A DNA stretch of 64,000 bases from Stappia sp. (GTDB lineage: Bacteria; Pseudomonadota; Alphaproteobacteria; Rhizobiales; Stappiaceae). The first letter of the stretch is position 1. Every line of letters starts with the position of its first letter. The stretch lies in the NCBI GenBank assembly GCA_002722295.1, contig PBLF01000028.1, forward strand, positions 163,002 to 227,001, in the 5' to 3' direction. The notes beneath the pieces were generated by a model. It had not been told where the DNA came from, searched no databases, and was given only the letters and a program-made list of their open reading frames with translations. The translations under genes and the position numbers were made by a program. Shown here piece after piece: positions 34,022 to 43,480 of the stretch.

Positions 34022-35929
34022 TCACACGGCGAGGCCGCGCGCCTTCAGCGCCTCCTCGATTTCCTCCAGAATCGCCGGGTCGTCGATTGTCGCGGGCACC
34101 CGGACCTCGGCCCCGTCGGCGATCTGGCGCATGGTGGCGCGCAGGATCTTGCCCGAGCGCGTCTTCGGCAGGCGTTCGACGGTGATCGCCAGCTTGAAGG
34201 CCGCCACCGGACCGATCTTGTCGCGCACCCGCTTGACCAGTTCCGCCTCGATCTCCGCATGCGGACGGTTGACGCCGGCCTTGAGCACGACGAACCCGCA
34301 AGGCGCCTGGCCCTTGAGCGTGTCGACCACGCCGATCACCGCGCATTCGGCGACATCGGGATGGCCCGCCAGCACCTCTTCCATCGCGCCGGTGGAGAGC
34401 CTGTGACCGGCGACATTGATGATGTCGTCGGTGCGCGCCATGATGAAGAGATAGCCGTCCTCGTCCATCACGCCCGCATCCGCCGTCTTGTAGTAGCCCG
34501 GAAACTCCTCGAGATAGGCCTTGTGGAAGCGCTCCGGCGCCTGCCACAGCGTGGGCAGGCAGCCCGGCGGCAGCGGCAGCTTGACCACGACATTGCCCAG
34601 CGTTCCGGCCGGCACCGGATGCCCCGCATCATCCAGCACCTGCACGTCATAGCCCGGCATCGGCACCGTCGGCGAGCCGTGCTTGACCGGCAGCAGGCCA
34701 AGCCCGAGCGGATTGCCGACGATGGTCCAGCCGGTCTCGGTCTGCCACCAGTGATCGATCACCGGCACGCCGAGCTGGTCCTCCGCCCATTGCAGCGTAT
34801 CGGGGTCGGCGCGTTCGCCGGCCAGGAACAGCGAGCGGAAGCCCGCGAGATCGTATTCGGTGATCAGTTCGCCGCGCGGGTCTTCCTTCTTGATCGCGCG
34901 AAACGCCGTCGGCGCCGTGAACAGGCTCACCACATTGTGCTCCGAGATGACCCGCCAGAACACGCCCGCGTCCGGCGTCCCGACCGGCTTGCCCTCGAAG
35001 ACGATGGTGGTCGCGCCCTGCAGCAGCGGCGCATAGACGATGTAGGAATGGCCGACGACCCAGCCGACGTCCGAGGCCGCCCAGAACACCTCCCCCGGTT
35101 CGATGCCGTAGATGTTGGTCATCGACCACTTGAGCGCGACCATATGGCCGCCGTTGTCGCGCACGACGCCCTTCGGCTGTCCGGTGGTGCCGGAGGTGTA
35201 GAGAATATAGAGCGGGTCGGTCGCCTTCACCGGCACGCAAGGGACGTTGCGCCCGGCGGCGAGCGCCTCGTCCATCAGCATGCCGAGATCGTGGTCGCGC
35301 CCGTCGGTCAGCACCGCCTTCGACTGCTCGCGCTGCAGCACGAAGCAGTTGGCCGGCTTGTGCGCGGACAGATTGATCGCCTCGTCGAGCAGCGGCTTGT
35401 AGGTCACGACCCGGCCCGGCTCGATGCCGCAGGAGGCGGCGATGATCGCGGTCGGCTTGGCGTCGTCGATGCGGGTAGCCAGCTCGTTGGCGGCAAAGCC
35501 GCCGAAGACGACCGAATGCACCGCGCCGAGACGGGCGCAGGCAAGCATCGCCATCACCGCTTCCGGGATCATCGGCATGTAGATGATGACGCGGTCGCCC
35601 TTGGTGACGCCCTGGTCGCTCAGGACGGCGGCCATCGCATTCACCCGCTCCAGCGTTTCCTCGTAGGAATAGGTCGCCTTCGCGCCGGTGATCGGGCTGT
35701 CGTAGATGATCGCCGGCTGGCCGGGGCGCCCGCGCTCCACGTGGCGGTCGAGGCAATTGTAGCAGGTGTTGCATTCCGCGCCGGCGAACCACTGCCCGTA
35801 GCCGCCAAGGGTTTCGTCGAACACCTTGTCCCAGGGCTTGATCCAGTCGATCTCGGCGGCGGCCTCCGCCCAGAAGCCTTCCGGATCGCGTTTCCAGCCC
35901 TCATAGACCTCGTGATAGCGGCTTGCCAT
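34022..35929 (-). CDS. prpE: Propionyl-CoA synthetase, copy B
   Basis: 635 aa from MASRYHEVYEGW, behind GGGAGGA. All family motifs match copy A: YTSGTTGQPKG, WWQTETGW, RTDDIINVAGHRLSTG and PKTRSGK. It is two residues shorter than copy A, with changes spread evenly. The open frame extends 87 residues upstream, through the conserved promoter element, and that part is not coding. It is divergent from the complete TSUP gene. Confidence 0.93.
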   Translation of the reverse strand: MASRYHEVYEGWKRDPEGFWAEAAAEIDWIKPWDKVFDETLGGYGQWFAGAECNTCYNCLDRHVERGRPGQPAIIYDSPITGAKATYSYEETLERVNAMAAVLSDQGVTKGDRVIIYMPMIPEAVMAMLACARLGAVHSVVFGGFAANELATRIDDAKPTAIIAASCGIEPGRVVTYKPLLDEAINLSAHKPANCFVLQREQSKAVLTDGRDHDLGMLMDEALAAGRNVPCVPVKATDPLYILYTSGTTGQPKGVVRDNGGHMVALKWSMTNIYGIEPGEVFWAASDVGWVVGHSYIVYAPLLQGATTIVFEGKPVGTPDAGVFWRVISEHNVVSLFTAPTAFRAIKKEDPRGELITEYDLAGFRSLFLAGERADPDTLQWAEDQLGVPVIDHWWQTETGWTIVGNPLGLGLLPVKHGSPTVPMPGYDVQVLDDAGHPVPAGTLGNVVVKLPLPPGCLPTLWQAPERFHKAYLEEFPGYYKTADAGVMDEDGYLFIMARTDDIINVAGHRLSTGAMEEVLAGHPDVAECAVIGVVDTLKGQAPCGFVVLKAGVNRPHAEIEAELVKRVRDKIGPVAAFKLAITVERLPKTRSGKILRATMRQIADGAEVRVPATIDDPAILEEIEEALKARGLAV

Positions 35930-36072
35930 CTGACGTTCCTCCCTGTGCGACGCGCCGGCGGTCCCTGCTCCGGTTGGCCCGGAACCGGATTGCCGGCGGC
36001 AGTGTATCTCCTGTCCCTTGAGCATCGTATGTGCCGCCAGCCGCCCGCGAAAGGCAAGACTTGGGCGGCTAC

Positions 36073-36100
36073 GACATTCGGTGAATGGGGAGTTTGCGTA
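36073..36100 (-). promoter_or_regulatory. Conserved element upstream of prpE B
   Basis: Minus-strand match to 145..172, beginning TACGCAAAC and ending CGAATGTC, in the prpE/TSUP intergenic region. Confidence 0.4.
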
Positions 36101-36233
36101 TGGTGGCGATCGGGGCCGTCCGCCTCGGAAGACGATCGAGCGACCCGCGCGCGCCTGTTGCGCGGACACGGGTGACAGCCGCCCCCGCAAGGCCTATGAC
36201 ACTTCCCTGCCCCACCCGCCGAACGAGTGCCGA

Positions 36234-36998
36234 ATGACCCCCATCGCCGACCCGATGTTCTACGCCTTCGCGGTGCCTGCCGTCATCATGGTGGGCCTGG
36301 CGAAGGGCGGCTTCGGCGGACCGCTGTCGCTGCTTGGCGTGCCCTTGATGAGCCTGACCATCGCGCCGGTGCAGGCCGCCGGCATCATGCTGCCGATCCT
36401 CGTCGTCATGGACATGGCCGGGCTCTTCGCCTATCGCGGCATCTACGACAAGACGAGCCTGAAAATCCTGCTCCCGGCCGCGATCGTGGGGATCGCGATC
36501 GGCTATTTCACCGCCGCCGTGGTCAGCGAGGCCCATGTGCGCCTGCTGATCGGCCTCGTCGCCATCCTGTTCACGCTCAACGCGGTGATCGGCGCGCGGG
36601 CCGGCAACGTCGCGCGGACCCAGCGGCCCTGGCTCGGGCGCTTCTGGGGCATGATTTCCGGCTTCACCAGTTTCGTCAGCCATGCCGGCGGCCCGCCCTA
36701 CCAGGTCTACATGCTGCCGCTGCGCCTCGATCCGGTGCGCTTCGCCGGCACCTCGGTGATCTTCTTCACCACGGTGAATGCGATCAAGCTGGTGCCCTAT
36801 GCCGCCCTTGGCCAGTTCGCGGCGGAAAACCTGGCCACATCGGCGGTTCTCCTGCCGCTGGCCCCGCTTGCAACCTTCGCCGGCGCCTGGCTGGTGAAAC
36901 GCATTCGCCCGGGGATTTTCTACAAGATCACCTATGCGGGCGTGGCCATCATCGGGGTCAAGCTGTTCTGGGACGGGCTGAGCGCGCTGATCGCCTGA
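36234..36998 (+). CDS. TauE/SafE (TSUP) family permease, copy B
   Basis: 254 aa, mostly hydrophobic with seven to eight predicted helices. It starts MTPIADPMFYAFAVPAV, then GLAKGGFGGPLSLLG and the TSUP motif GFTSFVSHAGGPPYQVYMLP in the second half. It probably exports or imports a sulfur-containing or small organic anion across the inner membrane. The divergent partner prpE hints at an organic-acid substrate, but this is inference. The truncated homolog at 1..43 shows that the duplication includes this gene. Confidence 0.85.
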   Translation: MTPIADPMFYAFAVPAVIMVGLAKGGFGGPLSLLGVPLMSLTIAPVQAAGIMLPILVVMDMAGLFAYRGIYDKTSLKILLPAAIVGIAIGYFTAAVVSEAHVRLLIGLVAILFTLNAVIGARAGNVARTQRPWLGRFWGMISGFTSFVSHAGGPPYQVYMLPLRLDPVRFAGTSVIFFTTVNAIKLVPYAALGQFAAENLATSAVLLPLAPLATFAGAWLVKRIRPGIFYKITYAGVAIIGVKLFWDGLSALIA

Positions 36999-37100
36999 TC
37001 CGCCGCCACCATTGCTGTTGATCGCGCGGCGCATTGCCGCTTTGATGGCGCGACGAACGGCGACCGCACCGCGGGCCCGCCGGAGCCTTCGGAGGACAGA

Positions 37101-38738
37101 ATGGCCGATAGCGGCAGCCCCTACACGCGCGATCTCGACAAGACCCAGGCGAATTACACTCCCTTGTCGCCGTTGAGCTTTCTGGCCCGCGCCGCCAGCA
37201 TCTTTCCCGATCACACCGCCATCGTCCACGGATCGAGCCGCACGGTCTACGCGGAGTTCTATGCCCGCACCCGGCGTCTTGCCTCCGCACTTGCCGCGCG
37301 CGGCATCTGCAAGAACGACACGGTCACGGTGATGCTCGCCAACACCCCGCCGATGCTGGAGGCCCACTACGGCGTGCCGATGGCCGGCGCCGTGCTGCAT
37401 TCGCTCAACACGCGGCTCGACGCCGCCATCATCGCCTTTCAGCTCGGCCACGCAGACAGCAAGGTCGTGATCACCGACCGCGAGTTTGCACCGGTGATGA
37501 AGGAGGCGCTGGCGCTGGCCGAGGTGTCTCCGCTCGTGATCGACTACGACGATCCCGAATTTGCCCAGGAGGGGGAGCGGCTCGGCTCGCTCGACTACGA
37601 GGCCTTCGTCATGAGCGGCGATCCGGCGTTTGCCTGGTCGCTGCCGGAAGACGAGTGGGATGCGATCGCGCTGAACTACACCTCCGGCACGACCGGAAAC
37701 CCGAAGGGGGTCGTCTACCACCATCGCGGCGCCTATCTGCTTGCCCAGGCTAACATCCTGACCGCCGGCATGGCGAAACACCCGGTGTACCTGTGGACCC
37801 TGCCGATGTTTCACTGCAACGGCTGGTGCTTTCCCTGGTCGATGTCGGTGGTTGCCGGAACCCATGTCTGCCTGCGCCAGGTGCGCCAGAAGCCGATCTG
37901 GGATGCGCTGGCCGATGAGGGCGTGACCCATCTGTGCGGCGCGCCGGTGGTGATGTCGACGATCCTCAACGCCGCGGACGCCGACAAGCGCGATCTCGGC
38001 GGACGCGTGGTGGATTTCTTCACCGCCGCCGCCCCGCCGCCGGAATCAGTGCTCGCCGCGATGAAGGACGCGGGCTTCAACGTTACCCATCTCTACGGGC
38101 TGACCGAGGTCTACGGACCCGCCGTCGTTAACGAGTGGAAGCGCGAGTGGGACGCGCGCCCGGCCGCCGAACAGGCGGCGCTGAAGGCGCGCCAGGGCGT
38201 GCGCTACGTTGCCCTGGAGGACCTCACCGTCCGCGATCCGGAAACCATGGAGGCCGTTCCCGCCGACGGCGAGACGCTGGGCGAGGTGATGTTTCGCGGC
38301 AACGTCGTGATGAAGGGCTACCTGAAGAACCCGCAGGCCACCGCCGAGGCCTTCGCCGGCGGCTGGTTCCATTCCGGCGATCTCGGCGTGCTGCATCCAG
38401 ACGGCTACATCCAGCTCAAGGACCGCTCCAAGGACATCATCATCTCGGGCGGCGAGAACATTTCCTCCATCGAGGTAGAGGACGTCCTGTTCAAGCATCC
38501 CCAGGTGATCGCCGCCGCCGTGGTCGCCCGTCCGGACGAGAAATGGGGCGAAACCCCTTGCGCCTTCGTCGAGCTCAAGACCGGCGCCAGCGTCACGGCG
38601 GACGAGCTTATCGCCTTCTGCCGGGAGCGCATGGCCCGCTTCAAGGCGCCGCGCCATGTCGTCTTCACCGAGCTGCCGAAGACCTCGACCGGAAAGATCC
38701 AGAAGTTCGTCCTGCGCGAAATGGCGAAATCCGTCTAG
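37101..38738 (+). CDS. AMP-dependent acyl-CoA synthetase (DmdB/medium-long chain type)
   Basis: 545 aa after GGAGGACAGA. The AMP-binding P-loop is NYTSGTTGNPKGVVYHH, followed by PMFHCNGWCFPWS, LYGLTEVYGP, the hinge GWFHSGDLGVLHPDGYIQLK, IISGGENISSIEVED and the C-terminal lysine PKTSTGKIQK. The group includes 3-methylmercaptopropionyl-CoA ligase (DmdB) and medium-chain acyl-CoA ligases; the substrate cannot be fixed from sequence. It is the gene after TSUP and may belong to the same short-chain acid theme. Confidence 0.87.
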   Translation: MADSGSPYTRDLDKTQANYTPLSPLSFLARAASIFPDHTAIVHGSSRTVYAEFYARTRRLASALAARGICKNDTVTVMLANTPPMLEAHYGVPMAGAVLHSLNTRLDAAIIAFQLGHADSKVVITDREFAPVMKEALALAEVSPLVIDYDDPEFAQEGERLGSLDYEAFVMSGDPAFAWSLPEDEWDAIALNYTSGTTGNPKGVVYHHRGAYLLAQANILTAGMAKHPVYLWTLPMFHCNGWCFPWSMSVVAGTHVCLRQVRQKPIWDALADEGVTHLCGAPVVMSTILNAADADKRDLGGRVVDFFTAAAPPPESVLAAMKDAGFNVTHLYGLTEVYGPAVVNEWKREWDARPAAEQAALKARQGVRYVALEDLTVRDPETMEAVPADGETLGEVMFRGNVVMKGYLKNPQATAEAFAGGWFHSGDLGVLHPDGYIQLKDRSKDIIISGGENISSIEVEDVLFKHPQVIAAAVVARPDEKWGETPCAFVELKTGASVTADELIAFCRERMARFKAPRHVVFTELPKTSTGKIQKFVLREMAKSV

Positions 38739-38758
38739 CGGACAACGCCCCGAAACGA

Positions 38759-38785
38759 CAAAAGCCGCGGCAATGCCGCGGCTTC
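38759..38785. terminator. Bidirectional terminator between acyl-CoA ligase and DUF465
   Basis: AAAAGCCGCGGCA and TGCCGCGGCTT form a perfect stem between convergent genes. Confidence 0.8.
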
Positions 38786-38832
38786 TGGTGTCGTGCGGCG
38801 GGACAGGCCCGCCGGCTTGCGTCATTTTGACT

Positions 38833-39012
38833 TCAGTGCAAGGTCGCGTCCGATTGCAGTTTCTTGATCTCGTCCTTGAGGTGAAGCTTTCGGCGCTTGA
38901 GCGAGGCAATCTCGAGCGAATCCGTGCTCGGGTGCCGCATCGCTTTTTCCAGTTCACGTTCAAGGTCGGAGTGGCGTTTCTGCAACTCGACGAGATGCGA
39001 CTGAAGGGACAT
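38833..39012 (-). CDS. DUF465 small protein 1
   Basis: 59 aa on the minus strand, with an SD-like AGGAGG a few bases upstream. It starts MSLQSHLVELQKRHSDLERE, with LEIASLKRRKLHLKDEIKKL and end ATLH. This is the DUF465 (YdcH-like) helical hairpin. Function unknown. A second DUF465 protein lies on the plus strand 309 nt away. The 308-nt gap between the two holds no other gene I can identify. Confidence 0.8.
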   Translation of the reverse strand: MSLQSHLVELQKRHSDLERELEKAMRHPSTDSLEIASLKRRKLHLKDEIKKLQSDATLH

Positions 39013-39320
39013 GGATAACCTCCTTGCCTATGCGCTTTTGACGACACGAGTGTGACACAGCAGGGACCGCCTGTCGAACGCTTCCCGGTTGCACCGATGG
39101 CAGGGTTACCCAGCGGTTACGGCCTGTTTGATACCCTGCGACACGATGTCCGATCCCGGCATCTGCGGCGGCATTTCGAGCCGCGCGCATCACGGCCCTA
39201 CCGCAAACCGCGCCCGCGCTGTATCCTGTCCGCCGGCGCCGCGTCTTTGCCCTGCAGCAGGTGCAGGCAGGCGCCGAAATCCGGTCCGAGCCGCTTCGGA
39301 CCGCACGCGTGGAGTAAGGC

Positions 39321-39542
39321 ATGGATTCTGGCATGGGCAGCGGTCACGACGAGAACGCGGTTCGCATCGAGCTTGCAAGATTGCGGCAGGAACACCGCGA
39401 TCTCGACATGGCGATCTCGGCGATGAACGACACCGGACGCAGCGACGCGTTGCAGATGCAGCGCCTGAAGAAGAAAAAACTGTCGCTGAAGGACCGCATC
39501 GCCACGCTGGAAGACAAGCTTCTGCCGGACATCATCGCCTGA
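39321..39542 (+). CDS. DUF465 small protein 2
   Basis: 73 aa with a helical, highly charged sequence: [18 protein letters not shown], then [20 protein letters not shown], ending LLPDIIA. It shares the DUF465 LKxxKLxLKDxI core with the protein at 38833. Start [10 protein letters not shown] follows AAGG-like sequence; the second Met is also possible. It is upstream of purE on the same strand. Confidence 0.8.
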   Translation: MDSGMGSGHDENAVRIELARLRQEHRDLDMAISAMNDTGRSDALQMQRLKKKKLSLKDRIATLEDKLLPDIIA

Positions 39543-39675
39543 GTGGTGGCCCCCGCCCGTTCGCGTTTCCTCAACCGCTCTTGCGCCCGCCCCCGCGCTG
39601 CATATAGTGCGTGGCCTTTCAGGAAGCCTCCCCGCCGGGGAGCGCCGGACCGAACCGATCTGGGGTAACGGGCGC

Positions 39676-40173
39676 ATGACAACGACACGGCCGCCGGTGG
39701 CGATCATCATGGGCAGTCAATCCGACTGGCCGACCATGAAGCATGCGGCGGAAACGCTCGACGCGCTCGGGATCGCCTATGACGCGCGGATCGTCTCGGC
39801 GCACCGCACCCCCGACCGGCTCTACGACTTCGCCAGGAGTGCGAAGGAGGCCGGCTTCAAGACCGTGATCGCGGGCGCCGGCGGCGCCGCCCACCTGCCC
39901 GGCATGACCGCCTCCATGACATCCTTGCCGGTCTTCGGCGTGCCGATCGAGTCCCGCACCCTGAAGGGCGAGGACAGCCTGCTGTCGATCGTCCAGATGC
40001 CGGCCGGCATTCCCGTGGGCACCCTGGCGATCGGCCGCGCCGGCGCCGTCAATGCGGCCCTGCTCTCGGCCGCCGTGCTCGCGCTCTTTGATCCCGCGCT
40101 TGCCGAGCGCCTCGAGGCCTGGCGCACGCGCCAGAGCGAGGCGGTTGCCGAGCGCCCGGTCGACGAGAGCTGA
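39676..40173 (+). CDS. purE: N5-carboxyaminoimidazole ribonucleotide mutase
   Basis: 165-aa class I Pur[42 protein letters not shown] and [15 protein letters not shown] are all present. It converts N5-CAIR to CAIR in de novo purine synthesis. Start [11 protein letters not shown] was chosen over an upstream in-frame start. purK follows after 92 nt. Confidence 0.95.
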   Translation: MTTTRPPVAIIMGSQSDWPTMKHAAETLDALGIAYDARIVSAHRTPDRLYDFARSAKEAGFKTVIAGAGGAAHLPGMTASMTSLPVFGVPIESRTLKGEDSLLSIVQMPAGIPVGTLAIGRAGAVNAALLSAAVLALFDPALAERLEAWRTRQSEAVAERPVDES

Positions 40174-40265
40174 CGCCGCCTCCGCCCGTTTCGCTGAGTG
40201 CCCCGCGCACCGGCCCGCGCCTTCAACAGACCAGCCCCGCCTTTCAGCCCAAGGATGCGAACACC

Positions 40266-41369
40266 ATGACCACTCAGGCACCGACCCGCCCGCTGTCGCC
40301 GGGCGACACGATCGGGATCCTCGGAGGCGGTCAGCTTGGCCGGATGCTGGCGCTGGCCGCGGCCCCGCTTGGCCTGAAGACGCATATCCTGTGCCCGGAC
40401 CCGGACAGTCCGGCCTTCGAGGTCGCCAGCAGCTTCACGATTGCCGGCTATGACGACATTTCCGCGCTCGACGTCTTCGCGTCCGCGGTCGATGTCGTGA
40501 CCTATGAGTTCGAGAATGTCCCCGGCCCCACGGCCGCGCATCTCGCAGAGCGGGTCTGCGTGCGCCCCGGCCCGACCGCGCTGGCCGTCTCCCAGGACCG
40601 GCTGAACGAAAAGACGTTCCTGCGCGATGCCGGCATTCCGGTCGCCGATTTCGCCCGCATCGACGCGGCCGGCGACATCGCGCAAGCGCTCGCGCAGCTC
40701 GGCGGCACCGGCATCCTCAAGACGCGGCGGCTCGGCTACGACGGCAAGGGACAGGTGCTTCTGCGCGACGGCGCCGATGCCGCGGCCGCCTTCCAGCAGA
40801 TCGGCAAGGCCCCCGCCATCCTCGAGGCCTTCGTGCCGTTCGAGCGCGAGGTGTCGGTGATCGCGGCCCGCGCCGTCGACGGGACGGTGCGCGCCTACGA
40901 CGTGGCCGAGAACGTCCACCGCGACCACATTCTCAAGACCTCGACCGTCCCGGCCGCGCTCGATGCGGAACTGGCGGCGGACGCCCGTGCGATGGCCGAG
41001 CGCATCGCCGACCAGCTGGACTACGTCGGCGTGATCGGCGTGGAGATGTTCGTTCTGCCGCAGGGGGCGGAAAGCCGCCTTGTGGTCAACGAGATTGCCC
41101 CGCGCGTGCACAACTCCGGTCACTGGACGCAGGACGCCTGCCTCGTCTCGCAGTTCGAGCAGCATATACGCGCGGTCGCCGGCTGGCCGCTCGGCAGCGC
41201 CGAACGCCATAGCGACGTGGTGATGGAAAACCTGATTGGCGACGAGGTCGACCGCTGGCAGGAGATCCTGCGCGATCCGGCGGCGGCGCTGCATCTCTAC
41301 GGCAAATCGGACACGCGCCCGGGCCGCAAGATGGGCCATGTGAACCGCATCCGTCCCCAGCGCGCCTGA
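40266..41369 (+). CDS. purK: N5-carboxyaminoimidazole ribonucleotide synthase
   Basis: 367-aa ATP-grasp enzyme. IGILGGGQLGRMLALAAAPL at the N-terminus, TYEFENVP, TGILKTRRLGYDGKGQ and the C-terminal NEIAPRVHNSGHWTQDA. It makes N5-CAIR from AIR, ATP and bicarbonate and feeds PurE. Full length. Confidence 0.95.
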   Translation: MTTQAPTRPLSPGDTIGILGGGQLGRMLALAAAPLGLKTHILCPDPDSPAFEVASSFTIAGYDDISALDVFASAVDVVTYEFENVPGPTAAHLAERVCVRPGPTALAVSQDRLNEKTFLRDAGIPVADFARIDAAGDIAQALAQLGGTGILKTRRLGYDGKGQVLLRDGADAAAAFQQIGKAPAILEAFVPFEREVSVIAARAVDGTVRAYDVAENVHRDHILKTSTVPAALDAELAADARAMAERIADQLDYVGVIGVEMFVLPQGAESRLVVNEIAPRVHNSGHWTQDACLVSQFEQHIRAVAGWPLGSAERHSDVVMENLIGDEVDRWQEILRDPAAALHLYGKSDTRPGRKMGHVNRIRPQRA

Positions 41370-41431
41370 CACTCCGTCGGAAAGCGGGCCGGTCTTCGTG
41401 ACCGCCCGCGCCCGTGACTGGACCGGCCCGA

Positions 41432-42823
41432 CTAGACCAGCCCGAGCCGCTCGCGCGCCGCGAAGCGCCACAGCAGCACGATGGAGACGGCCGCCAGGCC
41501 GAAGGCGAGCCCCCACCAGATGCCGATGCCGCCGAGCCCGAGCGGGAAGGCGAGCGCATAGGCCAGACCCATGCCGCCGACCCAATAGCCGATGACCGCG
41601 ATGACCATCGGCGTCTTGGTGTCCGACAGTCCGCGCAGCAGGCTCCCGCCGACCACCTGCGCCCCGTCGAAGATCTGGAAGATCGCGGCGATTGCCAGGA
41701 AGGTCACGCCGATCGCCAGGACCTCGTCGGACTGCGGATTGCCGAGATCGAGAAACAGCGACACGAAGGGCTCGGGCTTCAGCCAGAACGCGACGGCGCA
41801 AATCACCATGAAGCCCATCGATACGGTCAGCGCCGCCCAGCCCGCGCGCCCCACCCCGGCGCGGTCGCCGCGCCCGGCGGCAAGGCCGATGCGAATCATC
41901 CCCGCCTGCCCCAGGCCGAGCGGAACCATGAAGGTGATGGAGGTCAGCTGCAGCGCGATGCCATGGGCGGCCAGCGGCACGGTGCCGATCCAGCCCATCA
42001 TCAGCGACGAGCCGGAAAACAGCGCCACTTCGACAAGCAGCATGATCGCGATCGGCCAGCCGAGCCTGAGGATTTCGAAGAACTTCGACCAGTCGCTGCG
42101 CCACAGCCGGCCGAACACCGCATAGCGGCGCAACTGCCGTTGCCGCAGCGTGTAGACGACGATGATGAGGAAGGTGGCGAAGGACGTGGCGACCGAGGCG
42201 ATGCCCGCCCCGATCAGCTCCAGCCGCGGCAGTCCGAAATTTCCGAAGATCAGCGCATAGTCGATGAAGGCGTTGAACACCGCGCCGGCGATGGTCGCCC
42301 ACAGCACCACCTGCGCCTTTTCCAGCACCGTGATGAAATTGCGCAGCGCCATCGTCATCAGCGAGGGAAACACCGAAAACATCATGATCCGCGCGTAGTC
42401 GCCCGCAAGCGCCGCGACGTCCGGCTGCTGACCGAAGGCCAGAAGGATATCCTCGGTGAACCACATGATGCCAAGCGTGGGGATCGAGTAGAAAGCGACG
42501 AACCAGAAGCCCATGCGCACGGAGCGGCGCACGTCGCGCGGGCGGCGCTCGCCGCGCGCCTTCGCCGCGAGCGGCACGACGGCCTGGAGAACGCCGATGC
42601 CGAACAGCCAGATGACGATATAGAGGTTGAAGGCCAATACGGCGGCGGCGAGTTCCACCGCGCCGAGCCAGCCGATCATCACCACATCGGTGGTGTTGAT
42701 CGCCATCTGCGCGACCTGGGCACCGGCAATCGGTATGCCGAGCCGCAGGCTTTGGAAGACCTCGGTGCGCCACGCGCCCGCTGTCTCCGCCATGCTGGAC
42801 GCATCCGGCGCCGACGCTGTCAT
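41432..42823 (-). CDS. MATE-family efflux transporter (NorM type)
   Basis: 463 aa, about 12 hydrophobic segments. LGIPIAGAQVAQMAINTTDV, IGWLGAVELAA, PLGLGQAGMIRIG and GGSLLRGLSDTKTPM are typical MATE sequences. Such proteins use a sodium or proton gradient to expel cationic drugs. It is convergent with purK and divergent from rpsU. The 395-nt gap to rpsU holds no gene that I recognise. Confidence 0.88.
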   Translation of the reverse strand: MTASAPDASSMAETAGAWRTEVFQSLRLGIPIAGAQVAQMAINTTDVVMIGWLGAVELAAAVLAFNLYIVIWLFGIGVLQAVVPLAAKARGERRPRDVRRSVRMGFWFVAFYSIPTLGIMWFTEDILLAFGQQPDVAALAGDYARIMMFSVFPSLMTMALRNFITVLEKAQVVLWATIAGAVFNAFIDYALIFGNFGLPRLELIGAGIASVATSFATFLIIVVYTLRQRQLRRYAVFGRLWRSDWSKFFEILRLGWPIAIMLLVEVALFSGSSLMMGWIGTVPLAAHGIALQLTSITFMVPLGLGQAGMIRIGLAAGRGDRAGVGRAGWAALTVSMGFMVICAVAFWLKPEPFVSLFLDLGNPQSDEVLAIGVTFLAIAAIFQIFDGAQVVGGSLLRGLSDTKTPMVIAVIGYWVGGMGLAYALAFPLGLGGIGIWWGLAFGLAAVSIVLLWRFAARERLGLV

Positions 42824-43218
42824 CTACCTTTTCTCCCCGATCGGACCGGCTGACGGCCCCCGCGCGTGCGACCGGTCCCCTTTTCTGCCGGCCTGTGGTA
42901 TCGTGCGCTCGTTGCAGCGTCCAGTGACCATCTCGGCGACGGGTCGCGGATCGCAAATATGCAAACGAAATACACATGCGAAGCGGCGCTTCAGGCACTT
43001 ATGGCGGTGGACAACAACTCTGGCCTCTGCTAACTAGACGGCCTGATTAGCGACGTGAAAGCGGCGCGCCGGTGTCTTTTGCACAGCGCGCCCCAGGTTT
43101 GCAGCTGATGGCAGAGGCAAGCCGGTTTCGCTTCCGAGTCACACAGCGAGTCCAACTGGGTGAGATCCGGCACCGGATGCGGCAGTCGCATGGGTGCAAG
43201 AACGATGGGAAAAAACGC

Positions 43219-43446
43219 GTGCAGGTTCTGGTTCGCGACAACAATGTCGATCAGGCGCTCAAGGCGCTGAAGAAGAAAATGCAGCGCGAAGGCATCTTTC
43301 GCGAGATGAAACTTCGCGGCCATTATGAAAAGCCGTCCGAGAAGAAGGCCCGCGAGAAGGCGGAAGCCGTTCGTCGTGCGCGCAAGCTGGCGCGCAAGCG
43401 CGCACAGCGCGAAGGTCTTCTGCCGAGCAAGGCTCCGCGCCGCTAG
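43219..43446 (+). CDS. rpsU: 30S ribosomal protein S21
   Basis: 75 aa from a GTG start ([20 protein letters not shown]), which aligns with the usual S21 start, behind [26 protein letters not shown] and the basic [15 protein letters not shown] follow. S21 helps the 30S subunit bind mRNA start regions. The frame is open 49 codons upstream, but that part is the leader, not S21. A GC hairpin at about 43460 probably terminates it. Confidence 0.93.
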   Translation: MQVLVRDNNVDQALKALKKKMQREGIFREMKLRGHYEKPSEKKAREKAEAVRRARKLARKRAQREGLLPSKAPRR

Positions 43447-43459
43447 TCGTTCCGGATCG

Positions 43460-43480
43460 GCCTGCGCGGGTTCGCGCAGG
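43460..43480 (+). terminator. Hairpin after rpsU
   Basis: CCTGCGCGG and CGCGCAGG form a stem 14 nt after the rpsU stop. It lacks a clear T-run. Confidence 0.4.

Larger units (their letters stand above)
27076..36275 (-). repeat. Right arm (B) of the diverged inverted gene-block duplication
   Basis: Mirror copy of arm A: trcR, QOR, DUF1192, sRNA, rcdA, rpmE, ABC exporter, SDR, prpE and TSUP. The prpE-to-trcR span is 8854 bp here against 9055 bp in arm A. The right limit given is the last TSUP codon comparable with the truncated copy at the window's left edge, so the true repeat may extend further. On the inner side the match stops at the trcR stop codon, where a terminator and then ompA follow instead of yebC. 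Confidence 0.9.

Noticed and set aside
33743..36175. 810-residue plus-strand frame opposite prpE B
   Set aside because: Antisense shadow of prpE; rich in Arg, His and Asp with no known domain.
1..36275. Simple palindromic assembly artefact (self-inverted contig)
   Set aside because: Copies differ at many positions in coding and noncoding DNA and the core is unique, so this is not one sequence folded back on itself; a chimera of two genomes remains possible.
39822..42998. 1058-residue minus-strand frame across purE, purK and the MATE gene
   Set aside because: Runs antisense and out of frame with recognisable genes; low-complexity composition.
42824..43218. Permuted tmRNA or a structured RNA upstream of rpsU
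   Set aside because: The region has small hairpins (GCTAA/TTAGC) but no recognisable tag reading frame or acceptor-arm sequence; left as an unassigned leader.
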